Source: Pyrenophora tritici-repentis (lineage: Eukaryota > Ascomycota > Dothideomycetes > Pleosporales > Pleosporaceae). Taken from it: a stretch of DNA of 64,000 nt. The DNA is taken from positions 6,510,001-6,574,000 of the forward strand of contig NC_089390.1 in the NCBI RefSeq assembly GCF_003171515.1, in the 5' to 3' direction. The translations under genes and the position numbers were made by a program. Shown here piece by piece: positions 34,578 to 46,400 of this stretch. The notes under the pieces are model-generated. The model ran no database searches and had not been told where the DNA came from. It saw only the letters and a program-made list of their open reading frames with translations. The number at the start of each line of letters is the position of its first letter. Position 1 is the first letter of the stretch.

Positions 34578-35602
34578 ATGGATTCATTAGTCTCGCAGTA
34601 CAGCCGGCCCGCGTACACGGAGGAAGGCCCATCAGAGGATGAGCAACTGCAGCTCCACAGCGGCACCCCAGAGCTATCCCTCAAGTTTGCCCTCCCACCA
34701 GTCGCCCAGGTACGCCCTATACGCTCTGTGTAGTTGGGATAATTTTGGATACTAATAAGAACGACAGTCAGCATCATGGCTACGCGCAATGACGGACGAC
34801 TACTCCAATCCCAACTGCCCCATCAAGATTGCCCACGGTACCACAACGCTCGCGTTCCGTTTCAAGGGCGGCATCATCGTAGCCACGGATTCGCGAGCCA
34901 CGGCTGGAAACTGGATAGCGAGTCAGACGGTCAAGAAGGTCATTGAGATCAACAACTGCTTGTTGGGGACCATGGCTGGTGGCGCTGCTGTACGTATATA
35001 CAAGATTATACTACAAAGCGAGAAGGATATGTATTGACATATAACAGGACTGTCAGTACTGGCTCGCATACCTAGGAATGCAATGTCGCCTTCACGAGCT
35101 CCGACACAAGCGCCGTATCTCCGTCGCTGCGGCGTCCAAGATCCTAGCCAACCTGGTCTACTCGTACAAGGGCATGGGCCTGAGTATGGTGAGTTCTTCG
35201 TCCTCTATCCCATTTGAGCTTTTTCACTAACATGCTAAACCCCAGGGAACCATGTGCGCTGGTGTAACCCCGCAAGAAGGCCCCGCTCTCTACTACATCG
35301 ACAGCGACGGCACACGTCTCGCTGGCAACCTTTTCTGTGTCGGCTCCGGTCAGACATTCGCATACGGTGTGCTTGATGCATCCTACAAGTACGAACTTGA
35401 AGACGACGAGGCGCTCGAGCTTGGCCGAAGGAGTATCTTGGCTGCTACTCACAGAGATGCCTATTCGGGTGGTTTCATCAACTTGTACCATGTCAAGGAG
35501 GATGGTTGGGTCAAGCATGGCTTCAATGACACGAACCCCATCTTCTGGGATACCAAGCTTAATAAGGGCGAGTTCTCAAACGTTACTAGCGCCTTGGATT
35601 AG
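34578..35602 (+). CDS. PRE2: 20S proteasome subunit beta-5 (PRE2)
   Basis: Chymotrypsin-like catalytic beta subunit of the 20S proteasome. Four exons (34578-34709, 34768-34989, 35048-35188, 35246-35602) encode a 283-aa precursor. The propeptide of about 70 residues ends at AHG, so the mature enzyme starts [11 protein letters not shown] with catalytic Thr1, Asp17 ([12 protein letters not shown]) and Lys33 (SQTVKK) all present. Family landmarks follow: [16 protein letters not shown] (completed by splicing), [36 protein letters not shown] and [17 protein letters not shown]. The size and all motifs match yeast Pre2. The start at 34578 gives [17 protein letters not shown]. Confidence 0.96.
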
Positions 35603-36315
35603 GTGTGTGATGGATTGGAGAAAGACTTGCTCAGTGAGACATGCAGTGGACATATGCTACTCTACCAGTCATGAATGAATAGACACGCTTCAATGAAATG
35701 ACCCAACACATACATGTCAACCTTTTCGAATCTGCATATGAGATGGCTAGTGAATTTTTGAACAATATCTTCATTTGCTTGCTTGCATTATCACAGCAGC
35801 ACTATAACCCCCCGACTGGCACCCTGAGAAACTTAAAACACATGCAAGAAATATCAACAACTGCATGTGCGCAGTCCATGCTGGCACACACATGCAAACG
35901 CCAGCTCACCCCCATCCTGTAAAAGACGAACCCCCGCAAAGATGATGTGAAAGGAAATAAAAAGATGTGTGACATTTACACTACTCCCAGTGTTGCGTGC
36001 GTGCATACGTGCCCGTCTGCCTGCCAAACTTGGGTATAAGCAAGCAAGGTCCCCATTCCCCTTCCGGATTATTTAAGTGTTAAAAAAGAAAAACGCCGCG
36101 CGGAACCCCCCCCCCCCCCCCATGCGCTGGCTGTAGTGAAATGAAGAAGAAGATACCGATAAAGATTGAAAAGATTTTGTAGTGGAAAAAATAAAGAAAC
36201 AAGAACAAAACGCCCTTTAGCCATGAATGGTAGGTAAGAAGTCCACATATAAAAGAAAAGAGCTGTAAGCCCAAAGGAGGACAGTGGCAGACGACGGGGA
36301 CAATGACAACGATCA
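35603..36315. other. Intergenic, convergent PRE2 / JHD1
   Basis: About 700 bp holding both 3' flanks and a 16-C homopolymer (36106-36121). No gene recognised. Confidence 0.6.
36106..36121. repeat. Homopolymer run of 16 C
   Basis: Uninterrupted C tract in the 3' flank between PRE2 and JHD1. Length may be unreliable. Confidence 0.9.
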
Positions 36316-39300
36316 TCACCGACTCCTTCTCCTCAAACCCAGATCCTCTTGTTGAAGTTGCTTGATGAGGTCGAAACTCGCTTGATCGAGATTCGGATCA
36401 ATCATACCCAACATACCCATATTGATGCCCACGCCCGTGCCCATACTCATGCCGTGTTCGAGTTTGATACCGTTGCTATCGGGGCGTCGGCCACCGGGCG
36501 TTGATTTTGGGGTTTTGCTGTTGCGGCCGCCGCGGGAAGGGGTGCGGCTGGCTTTGCGGGCCGAAGACGAGTTTTGTTGTTGTTGCTGGGCGCGGGCTTT
36601 GTAGGAGGATAGGGTAGGTGTGATGGGCGGAGGAGGGAAGTCAGAGTTTGTGGTAAAGTTGTTGTAATTGTTTGTTGCGGGCGAGGTTATGTAGGGACTG
36701 TTATTGTTGTGGGTAGTTGTGGTTGTGGTTGGGGTGGCAGCTGAGATTTGTCGGGGTGAAACTGGTGAAGAAGGATGGCGGACGGCGTGGTTTTCTGCTG
36801 TGGGCTTTGATGCGAAGCCGTTTGTGTGGTGTGAAGTGTTATTGTGGGGTGGGGGGCCAGGAGTAATGGCCTCCACGCTGGGACCGTGTGCTGCGCCATT
36901 GTGTCCTGTGTGCTCAATGCCTTCCATGAGCATGGGATCGGTTGGCGGATACTCGACTGACGACATGACGGAGTCCCCATTTCCTTGATAGGAGTGTGCC
37001 ATATCCATGTTGTTGTAGTCCCCATTTGTATATGCTTGGAGGGCAGGGTCGACGGGTACTAGATCCTCGTTCTCGGGGCTTTGATCGAGTGCTTGCTGGG
37101 CGGAATAGGCGATATCCTGGAGGAAAGAAGAGCCACCACTAAACTGGTTTGGAAGAGAATGACGTCCGTGCATGTCGCCGTTCAAGTATTCATCGTCGTA
37201 TGAAGATTCGTGTCTCATCCGTTTCGACCCTGTCCCAGAGTCCTCGTCGCTGACACGTCGCTTCTTGGAGGCTGATCCTCTCGGAATAGGGATCTCGTTG
37301 GCTTTGATTGGATCGACGTTGCCGTATTCGTCATGTATACAACGACGCTACGATGGTTAGCCATTGTCTTCATTCAATATGGTCATTCTTACCTTGCTCT
37401 TCCGGCAGTCAGCACAAGCCTTGACTCTCCCAGATTTGAGCGCATATGGGTCTCCGTTTACGTCGGCCATGATAGGACCACCGTTCACCGGCCCGCTGGC
37501 AACATTTGATAGGCTGTCCGCGATCGAATGATCACTCAGTCGACGTTTAACAGATATACCATATGAGCCAGAAAGGTCGATGGTGTGCATGCCTGGCTTC
37601 GATGTGTCAATGAGCTCATCTTTGTGCTTGCATCGTATCCGCCGCTTCCTACAGGCGTCACAAGCAACACGTTTTGGCCCAAGCTGTGACGTCTTCGGTG
37701 TTGTGATGTGTGGGTTGTTTGCTGACGGGCGGAGAAATCCGGTCAGTGGACCAGAAGTGACAGGTACCATGTCGAAGTTGTTGAAGTTCTCCACCTCCAC
37801 AGGAGGCGAAGGCTCTGGGACCACATCAGACGCCTTGATACGAGCTGAAGACCGCTCGGCTGTTCCTCGGAGGGCTTCATGAATCGACTCTCGCTCCAGT
37901 CTCTTCACCTGAGCAGCACTAAGCTTCTTCTCGGTAGTCTCCGTTACTTCCGGAAGAGAAGCATCGGAAAAGGCCCAGGTGAGAATGGTCTCGTTCCCAC
38001 GCTTCCAAGCAATCCACATTGCAAATTGTCGAGCTAGTACAAGAGGCTCGCCGTGGCCTTTCGGTATTGACTTATTGACAGCAGTCCGGGTCTTCTGTGG
38101 GACGTCGATTTTGCCCTCGACGATGAGAACAGTTCTCCAGATGTAGTTAACAAGGTCGGTGAGCCCCTCTAGCTCATGTTTGGAGTAGTATCGCCTGTTG
38201 TAGTTCTGTGTGCCGAGATGTGAGTTGTGCCCAAATCTATCAGGTTCGCAGTAGATGGGAATGGACCGCTTGAACTGCTCGCCACTCTGCAGGAGCTCTT
38301 GAACCGGACCAGGAACGGGATCCTCTTCCAGGTATTTGATGACTGTCAGCCACATGATCTTCTGGAAGTAAGGATATCGAAACTGCAAAGCGACTTTGGT
38401 GTTCTTCTCAATCTCTAAGATCTTGATCTGCATGCCATAGTGTATGCGGGTCAGGAAGTTGCCTCCAATGACGAGACTGTCTTCGGGTGTCCAGACAGCA
38501 TGAATCCAACCAGAGGGGATCAGCATCGTATCTCCAGGGTACAGGTCGACTCTGTAGCACTCTTTGACTTGTTTGCCGAGCCAGTCGTGACCTTGATTCG
38601 GCGAAAGACACCAGTCCTCGTACTTCTTGAGATTCTGCTTTGTAGGCGGTATGAAGAAGAAGACCTTCTTGCCCTTTACAATGTGGTAGTAGACTGAAGA
38701 ACCACCAAAGTCGATGTGGAAGTCGGTGAAGCAGTCGGCGACGGACATCAAGCAGTAGAACTGTACTGGTGGTGGAGCAAACTTGTCGTCTTCCCGCCAT
38801 ACAGAGTCTTGGAGATCCATTTCGCGAACGGCTTTGGGCCGTCGAATGAGCTTCCCTAACCGGCTCCGGGACACCTCCAGACTGATGACGTTTCGCACGG
38901 GCTTTTCGCCTTGTTGTTCGTAGTAGTCGGCCCATTTATTCATTGTCCATTTCTTGCCTTCGCCCTCCTGAGCCTTGACATCGATGACAGGCACAGTTTC
39001 GTTTGGGCCATATAGTTCTGCCACGCGCCGGACGGTCAATCCCTGGGGTATAACCATGTCGAGGCTGTCCTGGCCATCGTCCGCAACCGTCTCGTATTCG
39101 AATTGTAGTTTTGAACCCTCTGACTGTTGGTCGTTGTCCTCCACAAAGTCGTCCATCACTTGATCCTCAGCCAACGTCCCAAGCCGAGGATTCATGTCGC
39201 CAGGTATTACGATAGGTTCTTTAAACCCATTCATCTTCTCGAGAAAATCGCCGGTGATGAGCTCGGCCGGCACGCGCGCAAACATCTCGGGAGTAAATTC

Positions 39301-41093
39301 GATATCCCCATTCTTGAACGCCGAGATGTAATGGTGTTCAGGGTTATCGTCCGACGTCTTCAACACGCCTTCGTTTAGACCAGCGTAGTCAACAGTTGTG
39401 TGGGCTCTGACGGATTTACGAACCTCTGGACCATGTTAGAACTATAAGCCCAATGTGCGTCGGTAGACCTACTCGTTGTTTCACCAAACTTGGGTCTACA
39501 CGGTTCGCAGTAGAATTTGTTTACCTCCCGCACCTCTCGCTCGCTGTTGAAACCAGCGCAAGGGTAGTGGTACCATTCTTTGCAGCCATCACATCCGATC
39601 CACTGCTCGCCATCACCGACTTTGATTTCTGATTCGGAGGAATTACAGGCGGCGCAGATGAGTTCTGGTTCGGTTGTAGCGTTCGCTGGCTGGCTGACTG
39701 TATTGACGGACGCAGATGGAACTGCTTGCGCACCAAGAGGAAGTGATTTGGCACGCGAATCCATCGGCGGTGATTGGTTGTTCGGGAGTGGTAGATTGGG
39801 TGATGAGAAGGAGTGGCGACGGGCTTGTGTGGGTGAGGTATGCGCGTATTCGGCAAGGGTGGCTGGGGCGAGTGAGCTTTGCGGTGGGACTGTTGCCGAC
39901 TGCTCGGTGGGGAGGCTCAAGGGCGATTGGGTTTGGTCTGAGGCGCCAGCGGTGCTTGCAGAAGGCGTGTTTTTTGGCTTGGGTGTCGTCTTCTTTCGTC
40001 TGCTCGACGTTGCGGCTGCAGTGGAGTTACGAGCTCCCCGCGCCTTTCCTTTTGGCCAGCCCTGCTGCTTTTTTGCCTTTGGCTCTTCTGGTGGAGCAGA
40101 AGATTGCATTGCCGGCGGTGCAGCTGTGTGTGTTGCTTCGTCGGAAGGTGTCTGTGTTTGCGCGGTCGGGTCGGTCGGAGCTACGTCAGGCGATGTCTCT
40201 AAAGGGAGTTTCATCTCTGCAGCGGCGGACAGGGTATGCTGGACATTGGTATCAGACGGTGGCAAAGGTGCTGGATACGGGCTTGTAGGGTCGCGCATTT
40301 GTGGTGTTTGCTGAGATTGTTGTTCTGCTGGGGCTGATTGGGACACGCTCCACCGCTTTGCCGTCGAAGGTGGTGAGTGTGCCGTCTGGGTCGAGACGTT
40401 GAAGAAGTCTAGCAGGAGCTGGGCATCAGATAGGCGGTCGCTAGGGTCGCCGGTGTTTTGGTGCATGCGGCTGCCGCTATCTACCATCTGCTCGACGTTG
40501 TAGGGTCGGTTTGAGATGTGACTAGTGGCCGGTCTCGAGTGGGCCTGGCCGTACTGGGGAGAGCCGTAGACCTCGGAGCGTGCCCTCTTTGCAGGCCGGT
40601 CGGTGTAAGGATATGTAGGGTCTCTCGCAAAGGCTTGCGTTGGGGCGCGTTCGCCGATGGGGAGGGAGCCGGCTATGGGCGACGTCGGCAGCTGGTTGGC
40701 AGGGCGCGAGAGGCCAACATAGGCCGGACTTGTATGCTGCGATATCATGGCGACGTCTGCCAGAGCTTCAATGGGCGATGGCTGCGCCAGGGAAAAGTGC
40801 GGCGGAGGTTGTGCGGAGCGCAAAGCTGGCTCATACGTCACCGGCGGCGTTGGCTGTCCGCCAGCTGTGCGCGTGCTCTTCCCGAGAGCAGACGGCGCAA
40901 CTGGAGGGCCATTGCCATTGCCGGGGCGTGATAGCGACGCGGTGCGAGTATTGGCTGTGCCGGCGGGGTGCGCCCTCGAGGGCTCCGTCGGTTGCAGGAC
41001 TGGGGACAGAGGCTCGTAGATGGGCGGCGGCGGGGTGGCGGCGCGCGCCGAAGCTTGCCGGTACTCGTGCTTGAAAGATGTAACTCGTCTCAT
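36316..41093 (-). CDS. JHD1: JmjC histone demethylase JHD1 (KDM2-type) with PHD finger
   Basis: Fe(II)/2-oxoglutarate-dependent H3K36 demethylase family. Three exons (41093-39473, 39425-37393, 37347-36316; introns 47 and 45 nt) give 1,561 aa. A long disordered N-terminus leads to a PHD finger (CAACNSSESEI, GCDGCKEWYHYPC, YCEPC). The first splice produces RKSVRAHTTVDYAGLNEG-type sequence leading into the JHD1 core. The JmjC fold shows FHIDFGGSSVYYHIVKG (His and Asp iron ligands), FFFIPP and SGWIHAVWTP (distal His). The C-terminus has two related cysteine motifs, CDACRKRRIRCKH and CADCRKSKRRCIH, the second split by an intron, then a disordered tail. The start at 41093 (MRRVTSFKHEYRQ) is preferred; the frame stays open to 41372 with poor composition. 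Confidence 0.94.
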
Positions 41094-41918
41094 GGTGGTG
41101 GTGGCTGCGGACGTGGATGCAGTTGGGGCCTCGGGGGTGCGAGGTACTCTGGCTCTGGCTGGCGTCGTTCGCAGCGCGGCTATGGGGCGGCTTGAGAGAC
41201 AGCGGAGAGACGGGCGGAGGAGCAGGCGGGTGCGAGCATATCCTGCGTCGGAGCGACAGTGGCGCCGTGGACAGCGAACGAGTGTCGAGGGAGTGTGGTG
41301 GTGGATGGTCGAGGAGATGTCGCGGGGAATTGTATAGGGAATGTTCCCAATGTCGCGGCCGCAGACAATCAATCACCGTCCAACAAGCCGGCTCGGGGAC
41401 ACCAGCGCGAACACCTCAGCCACAGCGCACCATGCAAGAATAAGAGAAGAGTTGCGATGGTGTGAAACAGAGCCTCAGGCGCAAATACAGACTGTGGGCA
41501 ATGCTGGTGCTTGGGGGAGCCCTGTGGAGGGTTGAGCGCCTTCATTCGCTGCAAGCCCGCGTCTCCGATTCGAGCGCTCTACTGTAATGATTTGGAAAGT
41601 CAAGATACTACATAGAAGCCACCATGGCCGCCTCACGCACCGTGGCCGGCTTGCTGTTCTCTTCGTCTTCTTCGTCTTCCTCCACTGTCTACACTCATGC
41701 CTCCCTTTTTCAGCAACTACTCCCGGCTCGAGGTGCGGCCAACGTCGCTCTTGCTGCCATCACGTGGCTCCGACGCTCGGACCCCCCATCGCCGTTCGTG
41801 GATAGGTAGATGCCGCATGTTCACCGTCGACACGCTCACTTTCCACTCTCCCCCCACGCCGCCCGTCGACTTCAACCCCAGCAGCCCGTCCTTTACCGTC
41901 CACTACAGTCGCCAAAGT
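41094..41918. other. Divergent promoter JHD1 / p14
   Basis: About 825 bp. Contains a 61-codon open frame at 41624-41809 (MAASRTVAGLLFSS) that could be an upstream ORF of the p14 transcript; it has no recognised domain. Confidence 0.45.
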
Positions 41919-42550
41919 ATGAGTCGAGGAGGAAAATTGGCCCCGGAAGTTAACCGGTGCGTCCGTCCTTCTCCGCATCGCGTGCCCAGCCAGGGCAAGG
42001 CTATGACGGCCAAACTCACACGACCCATGCGCTAACATGACATTTGTAGAGCTCTCTTCGTGAAGAACCTGAGGTCAGTGGCACGTCAACATCACGTCGC
42101 GAATCTCTTCTAACAACCCGCCAGCTTCAACGTCACCCCAGCTGAACTCTTCGATCTCTTTGGCAAGTTCGGCCCAGTCCGGTATGTCGTCTTCTCCTCC
42201 CATGCGCCAGCGCATGCGCGCCTCTGCTGTCACCTCAGCCACTAACAACACTGCAGCCAAATCCGCCAGGGCATCGCCAACAACACAAAGGGCACAGCCT
42301 TCGTTGTCTATGAAGACGTAATGGACGCAAAGTCGGCGTGCGACAAGCTGAACGGCTTTAACTTCCAGAATAGGTATCTCGTCGGTACGTGCACCATGTC
42401 ACCCGCTACCCATGTCGTGTAGCATCATTCGCTGACTGTGTTATCGCAGTATTATATCACCAGCCAGATAAGATGCTCAAGGCCGCGAGTGATCTCGCCG
42501 AACGCCAAGAAAACTTAGAAAAACTCAAAAAACAACATGGCATTGATTAG
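41919..42550 (+). CDS. SF3B6: U2 snRNP / SF3b subunit p14 (SF3B6)
   Basis: Small RRM protein that contacts the branch-point adenosine in the SF3b complex. Five small exons (41919-41956, 42050-42073, 42125-42181, 42257-42384, 42450-42550) encode 115 aa; no single open frame reveals it. Splicing yields [18 protein letters not shown], then [36 protein letters not shown] and [17 protein letters not shown], nearly identical to animal p14 through the RRM. RNP2 is ALFVKNL and RNP1 KGTAFVVY. The C-terminal helix is charged ([13 protein letters not shown]). The second exon is only 24 nt. All donor/acceptor pairs are canonical and phases close. Confidence 0.95.
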
Positions 42551-43479
42551 GGGTGCGAGAGGCCTCAGGAACAGGTGACATCGCGCGAGCGAAGCAATGA
42601 CAAGACTCCTGTGGGCCTCAAGACGGATAGCGTGATTTCCCGACGCTCTTCGAGCCGCGGCGGCGACACGCGCTCCTCGACGACGACCAATTCGATTTCA
42701 GCGGAAAAGACCGGCACCCCTTCCCCGATGACTACTACAGCCACCGCCTCCTGCCGCAGTTGCGACTGGCGTGGTGTCAAGCAATCGCTCAAGGGCATAT
42801 GGAAGTCGGCACACGGCGTTAAGAGGTCATGACCCGTTTACGAACGATGAGGGTTTTTTTGCTGCACATTTTCTTGGGCCCAGCTTGCTTTACTCTTTTT
42901 TTCAAGCCCGAGGATTGAAACTGGTTTTGCCCACATAAGGACGTTATGGTCGTTTAATCAGATTGCATCAAAGGCCCCTGGGTTTTATCTCGTTCATCTA
43001 AACAGACACACTTTGGAAACTGTCGGAAAGCAACTTTAAGCGCCGACGAGGAATATCAAAGATGATTTCTCTCTTCTCTCAATTATATCTGAAGCTTTGC
43101 ATGATGTATCTGAACAACAAACAGCACAGCTTTGAGATGGCTTACGCGGCTTATTTTGCGGAGAGAGACAGCTCACTTGCTCTCTAAAAGGCCTTACGTA
43201 CCTCTGTCTCTCTAGGCCCGAAGTCCTTCCGTGATCGCCCTACTTACGCCACCGACACAGCCTACCTCCCTGTAACCATTCATGCCCGTGATGTATGCAC
43301 AGAAATACTAGGGATAAATATCGTGTGTCGCGGATAATTATATCATAAGTTCATCAATTTACACTACGACATACTACGAAGTCTAGAGAATACTTCGTCT
43401 CCCAGCTGAACAACCATACTAATTGAACTTTTCTCTCACACAAACGCCTTGAACGCCACAAAATGCATACCACATGCAT
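42551..43479. other. Intergenic, p14 / UTP20 3' flanks with a possible small ORF
   Basis: About 930 bp. An 85-codon frame at 42575-42832 begins 25 nt after the p14 stop and ends SCRSCDWRGVKQSLKGIWKS-like; it is Ser/Thr-rich with a CxxC and could be a small gene or 3' UTR. The remainder is AT-rich and featureless. Confidence 0.4.
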
Positions 43480-46400
43480 CTACCACCCCCTCCTCTTCCC
43501 CCTCTCTTCTCTCCCCTTCTCCTTCCGATTAACCCTCTTAACATCATGCCGTCTTCTCTTCTCCATGCCCCATTTAACCGGATCAACAACAGCCTCAACC
43601 TTCCTCTTCCTCCGCCTCTCCTCCCTTCTCTCCCTCAAGCCCTTCGTTACCTCCGCCATAATCTTCAGATACTCCTGCGTACCCAGTCGTTTCTGCAGCG
43701 TATTCATGACTTCTGTGGCTTTGTCGCCAAGGGCCCTGTGCGCGTCTGAGCGGGGTGCTGTGGCGTTTGTGGTAGCGAGCGTGGAGAGCGTGGTGAGGAG
43801 ATGGGGAAGCGAGGAGGCGAAGGGGTCGAGGGGGGATTTTGCGGAGAGCGTGTCGAAGAGGGATAGGATGGATGTTTTGGCGGGCATGGTGGATTTGTCT
43901 TTGCGGAGGATGCCGGAGAGGCGAATGGTTAGGCGGTGGATGGCTGTTGGCGGGGTGGCGGAGGTGGGGGCTTGGGGTTTGGTGCGTTGGGGGGGAGGTG
44001 AGAAGCCGGCGAAGTCTTCTTCTTGTTCGGCATCTGAGGCTTCGCCTGCGTCGGCTGTTGCTGCCACGGTACCTTCCACCTCTTCGTCATCGTCGTCGTC
44101 ACCCGTCTTTTGCCAGTGCCACTTTGCCCCGTTGACGGCTAGACAGCGAGCGAGGAAGGCAATGTTCTTGACACTCTGCGTACAAAGTTGTTCCGAGACC
44201 TCTGGGTTGAGCAGGTTTCGCAAGAAAGCATTGCATAGCTGCGTCATGTTCTGTTCCGCGAGCTGCAAGCCACCAGAACCTTCCAATGGAAGAGCTTCGA
44301 GACCGGTGTCCTTGTTCGATATGCCGAGATGAGAAAAGTACGTGCCCAACAACTCTGCAGCTTTGAGCTTAACCCACATGTGCGGGTAGGTTGTGCTAGC
44401 CTGGACTGCAGTCCAGAGGCTGTCTTTGCTCGAAGAGAACATTGTGTCTGCGTACTTCTTGCACACTTTAGACAACAGGATGAGGGAGTAGTACAACAAT
44501 TCCCAGTCGTCGTCGTCCCGTCGACTGAGGCATTCGTCAATGATCGCGTCTATTCGGTTAAGGACATATGAGAGTTCTTTCGGCTCTTCATCGTCCTCCA
44601 TAGCCTCAAAGTAGAAGCCCCAGCACTGGATGCCAAGTCGTTTCAGGCCTACGTTGTCGTCTTGTTCCAGCCAACTCTTGAGATCAGCCGCGAAGCTTTG
44701 CAGTCGCTTGTCGCTGGCATGTTGGAATAACCTCTTGACAAGCAGACTGGCCATCTCCCGGCATTTGCCCGAATCGTCGTTGGCTACAGTATTGATGAGT
44801 GGCAGGAACATGAGCCCGTGGTATTCGTACTGTGCCTTCTCCGGGAACCGGGGTAGGGCCTTGCCGATGATGAGATCCAGAGCTTCCATGACGGATTGTC
44901 TACCCTCGACATGCTCGTATCGCAAGTTCTTGAGAAGAAATTCAATCTGCTTCTTGAAGCGCTTCTCACTTTGTGTGTAAGATGTCAGGAACTGAAAGTA
45001 GTGAGTGCGAGCAACGTCACGCGCAGATCTTGTCTGGTTCGTGACCATCATCTCGGCAACCTTGTCCATGGCCTCGTATATCTCAGGCACCTCAAAGTTC
45101 CGGTTCATGACAGCTTTGAGGAACCCAAACGTGACTCCGGAACGGTCCGGTTCGTCCAAGTCAGGCATCATACGTTTGAGAAGATTGCCAATGTCGCGTT
45201 CCTTGACTTGGACATTTGGTCGCTCGCGTAAAACCGCCGAGACCAACTTCAGCGATGCTTGTGCGAGCTCGGTGTTGGACGACATGGCGCCCTTGATAGC
45301 GCGCATCGCCTCATCAATATAGACGGGGCAGTTGGTGTCCAACTCGGTCATTGGAACCTTAATGATGGTTGTGAGGAGACGAACAGCCGAGACCTGAACC
45401 TCTTCCTGTCCTTGCACCATGGCATCACCGATAATCGGCAGGAAGCCAGCCAAGTTCTGTGGGGTCTGGAGCTCTTCATGCTTGCGCATCACGGTTCGAA
45501 GGATATCCATACCAAAGCGGATCATCTTGTAGAGATAGGAGGAGGTGCTCAGTCTGGCTCCGGACTTGGCCGCACCCTTGTTGTTGATCAGGTAGCGCTT
45601 GTTCTTGGGATCGATCTTCGCTTTCTTCTCGGTAGACGTATTCGCCGCGTAGACCTCCTGAATGAGCTCGTAGCAGAAGACCAGTATATCTCTGTTGTTG
45701 ACTGTAGGGTTCTGGAGGACGCCCAACCCGATACGTCGCAGGAGTTCATCGATCTTCTGAACCATCCTTGCGTTGAGCTTTTCAATCAAGAGCGACCTGA
45801 TCGGAAGAACAAGCTTGATGATGTGCGCGGGTGTAGCCGATCTTGCTATGATGTCCATGGAGTCAAAACTCTTGCTGCTCTTCACTTCCTTCATCTTGGA
45901 AATGTATTCCTCTGCGTCTTTCTCCTGGCCTGTTGCGCCGAAAGTGTCGTCCATGATCTGGGAAAGGTCAGTATACATTCGTCAAACTGCTAATACAATA
46001 GCGCTACTTACGACGTCCACAACCTCTGCGAGACAGTAGTCGAGATCACCTGGCTTCGTCTGCTCGGAAAGCTTGACCAGGATAGTATGGAGCGTGAATG
46101 AGAGAACGTGGAGTTGGTAACCTCGTTGAAGAGCAGTTCGCAACGCCTTTAGAATAAACCCAAGGTAGCCAGGCCCCATGAGCATAGCAATCTCACTCAA
46201 CGTGTTTCTTGACATGTCGCGAGCTTCCTGAGCGCGGCTCTTCAGGATGTAGCAGATGTCAAGAAGGACTCCAGGTAGGCGGTTTTCAATCTCCAGTGGT
46301 GGGAGCACGAGAAGGACTTTGGCAATCGCGATCGCAATAGGCACTCGTAGGCTGACCGTCGCTTCGTCTTTCTTGTGTAAGAAGCTGGTCAAGTCCGGCA

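Noticed and set aside
39580..40314. 244- and 190-codon plus-strand open frames
   Set aside because: They lie antisense to the long GC-rich disordered part of JHD1; no domain, no splice logic.
41540..41585. Possible tRNA because of a GATTCGAGC T-loop-like string
   Set aside because: No matching acceptor stem, D-arm or anticodon arm could be folded.
43463..44332. 289-codon plus-strand open frame
   Set aside because: Antisense to the UTP20 C-terminus, which is strongly supported by length and motifs.
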